NCBI RefSeq assembly: GCF_000189635.1
Contig: NW_002476246.1
Location: 124,001-188,000, forward strand
Source: Tetrahymena thermophila SB210
Taxonomy: Eukaryota > Ciliophora > Oligohymenophorea > Hymenostomatida > Tetrahymenidae
Direction of reading: 5' to 3'
DNA length: 64,000 bases
This document shows, piece by piece, positions 28,098 to 39,137 of the stretch. The position numbers were made by a program, and so were the translations under genes. Under the pieces are notes generated by a model. That model did no database searches. It was not told where the DNA came from and was given only the letters and a program-made list of their open reading frames with translations. The stretch's first letter is position 1, and the number at the start of each line of letters is the position of its first letter.

Positions 28098-29511
28098 ATG
28101 AGAAAACAATTTATTGTGCTCCTTCTTATTTCTTTACTTTTAACCGCTGCTTTAGGAAGAGGTTTAAGAAAGGAAAAACCTATCTAAAAAAGCCATTCTG
28201 CTGTTTCAAAAGAAACTGAAATGACTGAAAACACCCCCAAGCTTATTTAAGATGATGAAGAAAATGCAGATGAAGGTGATAATGGAGGTAAATTGACAAA
28301 AAATTTAAAATAAACAAATATTTACAATTATTTACTTATAAATTTAAATTTATTTTCATCAGAAAATATTATGATATTTTTAAATAAATCTATAAATCTT
28401 TTATTTATTTGAGTTTTACTCATATTTCTCAATGTATTTTCATATTTTTTTAAATTATAAAAAGATGATGAAGAATCTGGCGATTCTGATGATGATAGCG
28501 GTGATTCAGATGATGAAGAATCTGGCGATTCAGATGATGAAGAATCTGGTGATTCTGATGATCAAGAATCTGGTGATTCTGATGATGAAGAATCTGGTGA
28601 TTCTGATGATGAAGAGTCTGGTGATTCTGATGATGAAGAATCTGGCGATTCTGATGATGATAACGGTGATTCAGATGATGATAATGGTGATTCAGACGAA
28701 GATAACGGTGATGATGATTCAAACGACGACGATAATGGTGATGATGGTAATTTGTTATTTTATTATTATAGGTACCATAAACTATTATTAATATCCAACC
28801 CGTTGTATTTATTTAATACATACATATTTTCTAGATTTATTATTAAAAAAATATTTTTTTTTTGTTTTATTTTAAACGTGTTAATAAAATAAAAATTACA
28901 ATATATAAACCAATTCAATTAAAATAACAATTTTAAATTTACTTTATCATTAAATTAATTTCTTAACTATAAAATTAGAAAATGGTGATGATGCCGAAGA
29001 TGGTGATGATGCCGAAGATGGCGATGATGCTGAAGATGGTGATGATGCCGAAGATGGTGATGATGCTGAAGATGGCGATGATGCCGAAGATGGCGATGAT
29101 GCTGAAGATGGTGATGATGCTGAAGACGGTGATGCTGCCGAAGATGGTGATGATGCTGAAGACGGTGATGATGCCGAAGATGGTGATGATAACGAAGATG
29201 CCGAAGATGGTGATGATGCTGAAGATGGTGATGATGCCGAAGATGGTGATGATAACGAAGATGGCGATGATGCCGAAGATGGTGATGATGCTGAAGACGG
29301 TGATGATGCCGAAGATGGTGATGATAACGAAGATGCCGAAGATGGTGATGATGCTGAAGACGGTGATGATGCTGAAGATGGTGATGATGCCGAAGATGGT
29401 GATGATAACGAAGATGGTGATGATAATGAAGATGGCGATGATGAAGAAGCTTAAGATTAAAGTGAACTTATCCAAAAAAATAAGAAATAACAAGTATTAG
29501 ATAGTAATTGA
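28098..29511 (+). CDS. Secreted, highly acidic Asp/Glu/Gly/Ser repeat protein
   Basis: Three exons, 28098-28287, 28465-28746 and 28979-29511, encode 334 residues. Residues 1-20 are a clear signal peptide (MRKQFIVLLLISLLLTAALG), followed by a basic RGLRKEK stretch that may be a propeptide cleavage site. Exon 2 is a run of DSDDEESG octads. Exon 3 is nearly all (AEDGDD)n with occasional NEDGDD or NEDAED variants. The short C-terminus (LIQKNKKQQVLDSN) is not hydrophobic, so there is no GPI or membrane anchor. Net charge is extremely negative and there is no Cys. Such Asp-rich chains bind Ca2+ with low affinity and high capacity, as in calsequestrin-type or mineral-associated proteins. A store-lumen, mucocyst or extracellular role is inference. 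Each repeat block fills one exon. Long mirror ORFs on either strand here are repeat artefacts. Confidence 0.87.
28979..29455 (+). repeat. Coding minisatellite, 18-bp unit (GATGATGCYGAAGATGGY)
   Basis: About 26 tandem 18-bp units encode AEDGDD, with single-base C/T and A/G variants and larger phrases that include AACGAAGAT. It probably expands and contracts by replication slippage while keeping frame, because the unit is a multiple of 3. Confidence 0.9.
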
Positions 29512-30335
29512 AATGAATGATATGGCTCTTAATTATGAGAAAAGCTATGTATAAATTAAATAATATTATAAAGATATTATTTATTGACTATTTTTATTAC
29601 ATGAATACTTTGTACTTACTGTCAAATTTAATAAAAAAAGAAATACTACAAAAAAGATAATTTATATTTATTTGAAATAAATCAATTTAATTCTAATATT
29701 AAAGTTTTGTTATACAATATTACAAAAATAAATTTAAAAAAAACAGCAACAGAATTATTAAAATGTGTATTTTATATAAAAAAATAAATCTAATTTATTA
29801 ATTCAGATAAAAAATGATTATGTGAAATTCTATTTCAAAGTTATAAAGCTAAGAAATTATAAATTTTAAAATGATTTTTTTATTTTATTATTCATTTTGA
29901 ATTAATTTAAAATATTATAATGGATATTTTTATTGATTTATAAATTGGTAATAAAAATATTATCTCAATAGATTGTTTTTAAAAAGTAAATTTGAAAAAA
30001 TAATGATAAGAAATGAATAGCAAATCAAACAAGCAAGCACGCTAATAATACCAATTAGTAAATAATTTGGAATTAATTTATTAAGTTTTTAAAGAAAATT
30101 TGAAAAGTATTAAACATAGTATTTAAACAGAACTCTAATGTTTATTAAAGATAGATAGATAGAATATTTATATAGATGAAATAAAAGAGACTGGTTTTTT
30201 ACTTATTAATTAATTATCATATAAATAAATCATTCTTTAATATTTGATTAGAAAAAATAATATAGAACATTTTAAATTGAAAAAAGTTAAATAAAAAAGC
30301 AATATTAGCATCAATATAATTTAGCCTATTTACTA
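29512..30335. other. Intergenic, nothing recognised
   Basis: AT-rich spacer with a short (GATA)n tract near 30152-30165, about 170 bp upstream of the prenyltransferase start. No coding or RNA feature was recognised. Confidence 0.6.
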
Positions 30336-31376
30336 ATGAGTTAGGAAGAAGAAGAAAAGAAGCAAGACACTTAAGTAGAAAGCCAAACAAGTTAAGAAAA
30401 ATAAAGAAATTTTTTGAGAAAGCAACACGAAGAGTACTTGCTATCTTTAGAAAAGTCAAAAGACTTAGATTCAATAGGTTACTATCTTACAGAACACTTA
30501 CGTATTGGAGGTGCTTATTGGAGTCTAAATGCTTTAGCTTGTTTAGGTATTAAGCTACCTTAAGAAAAAGTAGATAAGTTAGTCAAGTGGATTTTAAGTT
30601 GCTAAAATGAGGATGGTGGCTTTGGTGGAAACACTCAGCACGATTCTCATATAACTTCGACTCATTATGCAATTTTGACATTGATTATTTTTGAGGAATT
30701 AAATAAGGTCGATATTGACAAAGTTGTAGGGTATATCAAATCTCTTCAGAAAGAGGATGGAAGTTTTATGGGTGATACATGGGGAGAGGTCGATACTAGA
30801 TTTTCTTATTGCGCTTTAAGCAGTTTAGCTCTATTTAATAGGTTAAATGAAATTAATGTATAGAAAGCAGCTGAATATGTATTGAGATGCAGAAATTTCG
30901 ATGGTGCATTTGGAGGTAGTCCAGATGCAGAAAGCCATGGAGCTTATATATTTACAGGAGTTGGGGCTTTAACAATAGCTGGATATTTAGACGCTTTTGA
31001 CAAAGACTAGCTGGGATTTTGGCTCTCTGAGAGGCAGACAAGTAAGGGAGGCTTTAATGGTAGACCAGAAAAATTAGCAGATGTTTGTTACTCTTGGTGG
31101 ATTTATTCAAGTTTTAGAATGATTTAAAGAGTTAATTGGATAGATTGCTAAGGACTTGAGAATTTCATTCTCGATTGTCAAGACTCTGAAGGAGGTATTG
31201 CAGATAGACCAGAGAATTGTGTAGACGTTTTCCACACATTCTTTGGAATAGCAGCTTTGAGTCTTCTCAATTAATAAAAATATGATTTAGTTCCCATAGA
31301 TCCTACATTTGCTCTACCTAAACCACTTTTATTAAAAAACTTCCCTCATCTTTCTCATATTGTGAATACTTTGTGA
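30336..31376 (+). CDS. RABGGTB: Rab geranylgeranyltransferase (GGTase-II) beta subunit
   Basis: A single exon of 346 residues opens at ATG 30336; a hydrophilic MSQEEEEKKQ leader precedes homology. The product is an alpha-alpha barrel prenyltransferase beta subunit that adds geranylgeranyl groups to C-terminal Cys of Rab GTPases, acting with an alpha subunit and Rab escort protein in the cytosol. The recurring prenyltransferase repeats are all present: [60 protein letters not shown] and [20 protein letters not shown]. Zinc ligands are visible as Asp and Cys in ADVCYSWW and His in DVFHTFFG. The length matches the family (about 330-350). The DTRFS and YSWW signatures favour GGTase-II over farnesyltransferase or GGTase-I. 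Confidence 0.96.
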
Positions 31377-32742
31377 TGAATGAATGAACAACAGAAAGAT
31401 ATTAATAAATGAATAAATTACTATTTTAATAAATTCAAAAGCAAACAGCAATAAAAATAAACATATAAATATTATTTATATTAAATTACAAAATATCTAT
31501 CTATCTATTTATCAATATATCTATTATTTCTTTTTTCTTATGTAATATTTGTTTGTTTCTCTTCTAAAAATAATCAAACTAAACTAAACTAAATTAAACT
31601 AAACTCAAAAGATAAAAAATATTAAAATTTATATTAACTTCTATTAAGGCTAACAAAAAATAAGCAATAAGTTTTTTATCATTATAATTTTAAAATGTTT
31701 TATTTCCAAAAATTTTATCAAAATATAAAAATGAAATTTGATGATATAAAAAATTTAATTTTATTATGAATAACTATTTAAAGTAGTATTAAAAAGAAAT
31801 ATACAAATAAAAATAGTTAATATATTTCATTTTTTCAAGCAAGATAATAAAATGTTATAACCATTAGAATATTTCTTTATATCTAAGGCTATAATAAGAT
31901 AAATAATATAAAAAACGATAATACTCAAAATAATTAGCTAAAGAAATATCCTAAAAGAATTTAAATTTTTATTTTTATCAAACTGCTAATTTAAATATAA
32001 AAAAATAAGGTAAAAATAAGTATTTGGTTTAAGTTTAAAAATCAAAGTGTTAGCTGACAAAGTTAAAAATAGAAAATATAAAATAATTTCAATAAATAAA
32101 ATTTTGTTTTATAGTATTAGATCACAAAATTATTTGATGAATTAAATATATTTTTATTTTTTTTAATGATTTTAGCAAGTTTTCAAAAATGAAAGAGAAT
32201 ATCTACATTTTTTACACAAAAAGAGCATTCATTCTATCTTTATGATGATATTATTTTAATTGATTTTATATCAGGATAATCAACATTTTGATATATTAAC
32301 TTAAATATATACCTTATTTTTAATTATTAAATAAAAGATTTTCTATTATGCAAATTAACTAAAACTGAAATAAAAAATTCCAGATAAAATATTAAAAAAA
32401 TAAACGATTATTATTTGCAAATAAAAATTTATTTATTTTTATATTCAAATAATTTATATAAGTCTTTTTATATTTATTTTTTATATTATTAAATTAATAT
32501 TTTAAAACTACAAAAAAAGTTTTATGAAAAAAATAAATAAATAAATTTACTAAGTATTAAAAATTTAGTTTATTAACTTTTATATTCAATCTTGTTCAAT
32601 TATTTAATTTAATCATAGCTTTAAAAATGAGTAAGTTAAGAACATGGTTGATATATTTATATACCATACTAACTAGCACACATATTTATATTTTATTAAG
32701 TTATTTAATTTATTTTTTGGTTGATATATTACTTTTATTTTT
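31377..32742. other. Intergenic between convergent genes
   Basis: This 1.37-kb interval holds only 3' ends and AT-rich DNA, with an (ACTAA)n run near 31580-31605. No gene was recognised. Confidence 0.6.
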
Positions 32743-33635
32743 TCAAGATAAGAATTTTTTTTGATGGAACTCTTTAAAGAAATGTTCGTAATTAAACTTT
32801 TCAATAGAGTCAACTCCAATTTCTTTTAAGAAAGAGTTAGTTTCAATAGGAGGTAATTATTTCAATTTGTCTGTAATTGAAAGATAAGGCTAGCTTTAAA
32901 GTATGTTTTTAGAGTACTTTTCAAAGTTTTAAATTGATTCATTGGGCTCAGCAAAACTGTAAATACTTCTACCTACAAAAAGTTTAAAAAATGTTTCAAT
33001 ATTTCTAATGTGAGGAGCTACAACAAAATCGACAAAGCTCAACTAATTGCCGTTGAAGTAGCTCTATGGATTATTCTTAATTCTATCTTCAAGGCCTGAT
33101 TTTTATGTAAAGAATTTGATGTTATTTAAAATTTCTTGAGCTTGTTTCTCGATTCCTTCTTAATTATTAGCTTTCTTTAAGCCAAACAGAGGAAAAACTT
33201 TGCTTGCAACATTTTAGTCAAAGTAGTTAGCCCAAATTCTACTCTCAGCTTTGGCAAAATCGTCTTTGGGGAAGACACCACCAAAATGATCTCCCAAAAA
33301 TTCTAAAAGTATCAAGCTTTCATAAACAACCTATTTATAATTAATTAATTATATGTGATTAATATTAAAATAATCATTTAAGATGTATTAAAATAAGTTT
33401 TTCAAATTAAAAAGTTAAAAAATAAATAAATAAATAACAAGCATACCTTTCCATCGATTTGAATTGAAGGTAGTTTTCCAAAAGGATTTATTTTGAGATA
33501 GGCTTCTTCTTTTTAAGCTCCAGCGTGCAAATCAATATGAACGAATTCATAATCTATCTTCAAAGCCTCTAAAGCGAATCTGACTCTTTAGGCAAAAGGG
33601 CAAATTAAGTAACCGTAGAAGATTAATTTGGACAT
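32743..33635 (-). CDS. Glutathione S-transferase family protein, omega-like (cysteine type)
   Basis: Exons 33635-33447 and 33330-32743 encode 258 residues. Residues 4-80 are the thioredoxin-like GST N-domain, with catalytic-type Cys12 in ICPFAQRVR, the cis-Pro loop in FGKLPSI and the glutathione-binding pair ES in VVYESLILLEFLGDHF. Residues 95-250 are the helical C-domain with the N-capping motif LSFVDFVVAPHIR. The CPFAQR active site is that of omega and DHAR-type GSTs, which act as thiol transferases and dehydroascorbate reductases rather than classical Tyr/Ser GSTs. The intron lies between the IDGK turn and VVYES. The product is probably cytosolic, as no targeting signal is seen. A (CTAT)n tract abuts the start codon. 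Confidence 0.92.
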
Positions 33636-33636
33636 T

Positions 33637-33668
<32 letters not shown>

Positions 33669-33669
33669 C
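33636..33669. repeat. (TAGA)n microsatellite in the GST 5' leader
   Basis: About eight tetranucleotide units lie immediately upstream of the GST start codon on its - strand, read as CTAT in the mRNA sense. Confidence 0.9.
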
Positions 33670-35325
33670 TATTTATGTTTGGCGTTTTATTTTATTTATT
33701 TTATTTGTTTTGTATATTTTAATTAATTATCTTTGCAAGGTGATAAATAATTCATATTATTTAACAAAAACTAAATTCTTCTAGAAATCTTCTTTTGTGA
33801 AATTTTAAGTATAACTTTAAAAAAAGATAGTAAAAACTGATATAGTACTAACTAGTCAAGATTTCTGATCACTTACTTACAAAAAATAAGAATTTACATT
33901 TTAAAATCAGCCAAATCTTTTTAAAATTTTAACATACAAAAATCCTTTGATTTTGTATGGTTATTAGATAATATTATTTTACTCATTTAAATGAAAATAA
34001 ATATTTATATAAAAAAATAATTAATAATTGTCAATCATATTGTAAAAAAAATAAAGCCAAAGATATAAATAAAATATAAAATAAAAGCTAATTAGCTATT
34101 TATAAAGCTATTTGCATAGCTGCTATAAGAAAATAATTAAATTTTAATTTAAAATGTTATATCATTCGTTATCAAGTATATCAACTAATTTAAGGTTTAT
34201 TTTAAAAAATTCTAAATAAATAAATATCTTGTTAAAACTTTATCTAATAAGGTTTATTTATAATCTTTTTAATTGCTTAATTATTAATAAGCTTTAAATA
34301 AATATAATTAGCAATTTTAAAGAATGGTATTAATAAATTCAACTCAATTAATTAAATAAAATATTTTTCTAATAAAAATGATATTAATTTATTTATATCT
34401 TATTTTGAAAATAATGAAAAGCAAGCTTCATACCTATGAATAAATTCATCTAAAATTTATTATACTTTCACAAACAAATTAATTTCTAATATTATTTAAT
34501 TACCTTTATATTAAATAAATCTAGCCAGTAAGATTATTCTTTATTAGTAAATTATACTGTGTCTAAGTGTAAAATTTTTTATTTTATGTTATTACTTGAT
34601 CATTTTAAGTAATTTCAATCAATATATATCTTTCAACCATTTATAAAAAAATTTAGACTAAATTACTGACCTTCTAATTAACTAATTACGATCCCTCTTT
34701 TTTATTTTTAAATAAATCTAATAATTCTTTGATTATATTAAACAAGCAATAAAATTACATTTATTGTGAAAGGAAATATTCTTTTACTAAAATTATAAAA
34801 TAATAAATAAACTTTTTTAAAATTAATTTACTTTGAAATACTAAGAAAATATTTTTCAATTTCAAAATATACTATGTAAATAAGTAAATCAAAATTTAAT
34901 TTCCCACATAAATAATAAATCGACCACTTCTGGAATATTGATATTTTTTACTTTTAAAAAATTATTTGATGGTTTTAAGTAATTAATTTTGTGTTATATT
35001 TAATATTTTAGGATAAAATAAATTTTTTAAAAAAATACTTATCATTAAATAATTTAAAGAACTTATGGTTTTATTTTTCTTAAGCATTTAAAATTATTTA
35101 TTAAAATTACTCATTATCGTATTTTTAATTTGTATTTATAAAAATAATAAAGAACTGGTATAGTTTATATGAAACAATCAAATATACATCTTGAAAAGAA
35201 ACTAAGGAAGAATAAATTAATAAAAAAATGAATAAATTAATGGAAATATTTATATCAAAATTTAGTAGATTAAATATTTATTTTTATAATTTATAAAATC
35301 ATTTATTTTTAACTAAATATTTTTG
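33670..35325. other. Intergenic, AT-rich, nothing recognised
   Basis: About 1.65 kb between the GST promoter side and the 3' end of the first EXD2-like gene. Composition is uniformly AT. No open frame of coding quality and no RNA gene was seen. Confidence 0.6.
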
Positions 35326-37958
35326 TCATTAGTTTGAAAATATTTGAATCTATTCAAGCTTTTTATCATATTTACTTTCGTTATCTGGTTCTACTCTTTT
35401 AGGCTTTTCTGTCCAATCTCTTGGTAAATATTTAGGCTACATTGTTTTAATGAAATACTAACGCCACATAAGAACAAATTCAGTAAGATCTTTTAAGTTT
35501 TTAAGTTATTCTACTACATATTTACCATGCTAATTCTTAAAATCATTACATGAATTCTCTTTACCAATTTTTTTAAAGTTATCAATTTCCAAGCAATATG
35601 ATATAAACTTATCATTAATCTTAATTTAATTTTACTTGTTAATTCCAAAATAAGAATCAGGGTGAATATCTATCTTTTATTGAATATCCTTTAACTCTAT
35701 AAAATCCTAATAGTTCTATCTAATTATTGATTTTAGTTTCTTCTTATTCTCTTTGGGCATATGAGACTTATTTTTCTGGAAAGACCTAGCACTCCTGCTC
35801 AATCTTTAGATAACGTCTTACACCACTGAAGCATACTACAAACTAATTTTATCAACTTGATATTACTAACAAATTTCGTCAATCTTTTTATCACAGTAAG
35901 TTCCTGCTCTTTGATGGCAATTCATACACAAAAGCAGTATATCCTAAGATCTATGACTCTTCAAACTAATTTTTTTATATTCAAAAATTTATTTTAATTT
36001 TATTTGATTTGTAAAATATATTTCATGTTTGAATAGTCCTTCATTAAACTATTGAATACTTTCAATTATTTTTTTTATTTTCAATTAAAATTTAAAGTTC
36101 TAAGTACTGTAATTATTCTAGTTTTAGCCCTTCCATTTTCTTTAAATTTTAAAATTTAATGGCTTGTTTAGCCTTTATAGATAAAAAATTAGGAGGGTTC
36201 ATGGAGGAGGGAAGTGTATAAAAATTACAGTATTTCTAAATTTAATTAATATAATTTTTAATTAAATAAAACCTCATTGCAAATAATTTATTAAAGGTGA
36301 AACAAAAATTTTTGTGAAATTGATTTGTTACATATCTGGAAAATGACGCCTATAGAGAGATGGAATAACGTAAAATTTAGCAAATTTTTCTGTAGAACCA
36401 CAGACAACACATTTGTTTTCTCTTTCTGTTACATAATAGTAATTGTTTTCAAAGATCTTCTAATCCTCCAAATCAAAATTTCCCTTTCCACTTGGCTAGA
36501 AGTTAAGTTTGATAACTGTAGGATTTTCGCTTACAAGATGAGCTAACCCTTTCTTAAGATACCATTAAATTTTTTTACTGTTACAGTTACATAATTGCTG
36601 TCCATCTGGTGAAAGTATTTAGCAGTTTTCGTAAGGTACAGTCTTCATCGAGTATTTTTCTTAGAATGTCTTATTTTTCCTCTCAATTCTTTGCTGAAGG
36701 ATATGCATTTTATTTTTAATTGGTATGCATAGCAATTCGTATTTCTCAATAATTTTATCTAATTCAATTGTGTGTCTATTTAGAATTGAAATTATTTTCT
36801 CCTTATTTGAATTCAAGAAATCTTAAGAATGCTTTTCAGTAAATTAGTCTTAGTTTTGAATTTCGTATACACTTTTTAATTTATATTATATTTCATCAAA
36901 GGTAGAATAAGCTATTTGCAGCAATGATTCTTCTGTTAAAACACTTTGAATATATCTATTTTACTATTCAGAGTAACTCTCTCTCAATTCTGCAAGTTCT
37001 AAGAAAATTATATTAAGAATTTTCCATTCTGTTGTACTCTTAAGCCCAGCTCCAATACTATTAACCTAAATTTTAGATTACTTTTCGAAAGCTTAGAAGT
37101 AAAATAACTCATCAAATGGCTTTTTCTCATATTTTTTAGATGTAGCTTTCTGCATTTTGTAAAGAAGTTCTAGTGTTCTTTAGAAATCCAGTCTTTTGAT
37201 CATTTCGTGAAGTAGCTCGTATCTTATTTTTATTAAGAAATGAGAGTCGAGAGCTGCATAATTTAATTATTCTTCACTTAGTGGGCGATCAGACCATTCT
37301 GAAAGCTAATTTTTATCAACAATTAAAAATAGAAGTTAATAAAACAAATAAACAAATAAAGAAATTCTACTTAAAGTTATTTCTTCTCTTTCTTTTCAAG
37401 AGTATAGTCGCAGTATTTTTAAAGAAGATAAGTTAAAGACCAGCTTTCATCCTTATTTAAAAATATTGCAGCAGTTTAAATATCAAAATAGTTAGATATT
37501 AAAATATCATAGTCTCTTTATAGCCATACGATATCAGTTTATCCTGCATAAAAAATTTTAATTATATTTTTATCCAGGAATATTTACTCAATCTCTGACT
37601 TAATATATTATTTGTCATTTATTGAGAGTAAATCAATCAGATAATCTTTCTCTTCAGTAGATATTTAAATTAAACAAAGAAAGGCCTAATAAGTCTGCAT
37701 GAAGCTCTATTCTGTATCAACTCCTTTTATAATTAATAAATAAATAAATATATAAATATTTTTAATGATTTATTGAATGATTGGTAAAAAAAATTTTTAA
37801 ATAATACCTATTTTGTTAAACTGTTTGATCTCTTAAATGCATTCGCGGAGTTGCTCTTTTGTTTAAACTAAAATATATTAACCATTATAAAATGGTTTAG
37901 TTTCACAATAGTTTGAATTTACGAAGTCTTATATATTATACTTATTTTTAACACTCAT
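35326..37958 (-). CDS. EXD2-like 3'-5' exonuclease with C-terminal HNH-like zinc domain (paralogue A)
   Basis: Exons 37958-37808, 37733-37381, 37305-36332 and 35965-35326 encode 705 residues. Residues 50-210 are a DEDDy exonuclease domain of the RNase D/WRN class: Exo I IGVDTEQSF, Exo II FYAGQTDIVWL, and Exo III SEWSDRPLSEEQLNYAALDS with its Tyr and Asp. A long helical middle follows. The C-terminal part has a CVVCG pair, a VIPSLYRRHFP motif and, after an intron, KSHRSQDILLLCMNCHQRAG. This CxxC...CxxCH arrangement is the HNH-like zinc region found in animal EXD2, which acts in mitochondrial or DNA-repair nucleic-acid trimming. A WRQYFIKTMQPKYLP motif ends the protein. No mitochondrial presequence or membrane helix is obvious. 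It is head-to-head with paralogue B, 1.2 kb away. Confidence 0.9.
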
Positions 37959-39137
37959 TTTTTTAGAAATTCAAAAAAAATCTATATATTTATTAGTATC
38001 CTATCAATCAATTAACTATTCAATTTTGTTAATCAAATTGTAAAGTGTATACCTCAGATTTTATATTCTTAAATTTTTTATTAATTTAATTATATATTTA
38101 CTTATAGACACTTTTTATCAGATTTTTCGAAAGAAAATGTCAATAATTCTATTTTATTTTGCAAAAGAATATTAGAGATTTCTAATTGCTAGAATCAGGA
38201 ATTTATTTTTAGAGTTATTTTAATGTAAATTATTTTAGTTATCATTTTTGAATACTCTTAATTGTAAATAGATTAATAAAAATATCAAAATTTAATTTGT
38301 TAATTTAATGTTAAGGAGGTATTTTAAATGTGATTTTTATAAAAATTATTTTATTAAAATTAAAAATTTATCTTAATTTTTTAAAAAATTTAATTTAAAG
38401 CAGCTTAGTTAAAATTGAAACATTTAAAAAAAAAAAAATTTGAATACAATAATCTAAAATTTTATAATTAATAGATAAAATCATTTACATAAATCACAAA
38501 TACAGCTAATAAACTCGAATTAGATTTGAAAAATGTAAGATGATTCACAAGAATTTAATTATGTTTTTAGTAAAAATTAATCATATTTATTTTTATGAGT
38601 ACAATAAAGTATAAAAATATACTGAGAAACTGATATATCAAACAAAGAATAAATAAATTGCATTTCAATGGTAATATAATTTTAATATTTATATATTTAA
38701 AGGATTGATAGTTAATATGTTTTCACAAGCTTTATTATTCAAATTAAAAATGTTTTTAACTTAAATTTTCTGCAATTTGAGTATTTATTCTTAATAATTT
38801 GGTTGAAAATTTTTGAGAAATAATCTAGAATTTCAATAAAGAAAGAAATTAATTTGTTACTTCTAGAAGATTAAATAATTTTGTTATAAGCTTTAGAATT
38901 ATTCTTTTTAGATTAATATTAAAATGTCTACCATCTAGAAATTTATTAATTTGTTGATTTATGTTTGTACTAAATTATATTTTATCAGATAATTGGTTTT
39001 AGTTTTCTATAAGAATAGATTAATGAATATGTGATTCAAAAGGCTAATAAAATCTGCAAATAACTGATTATTTTTAAAAACATATCTATCTATTAATTAA
39101 TATTAGATAATAAGGAGAACTACTATAATTTATTCAT
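37959..39137. promoter_or_regulatory. Divergent promoter interval between the two EXD2-like genes
   Basis: This 1.18-kb AT-rich interval lies between oppositely transcribed paralogue starts. It must hold both promoters, but no defined element could be recognised by eye. No coding signal was seen. Confidence 0.5.

Noticed and set aside
28450..29493. Long open frames on the - strand and in the second + frame over the acidic repeat (Ile/Thr/Phe- or Met/Val/Lys-rich)
   Set aside because: Mirror translations of the repeat array. Only the frame with a signal peptide, spliced exons and DSDDEESG/AEDGDD content forms a coherent protein.
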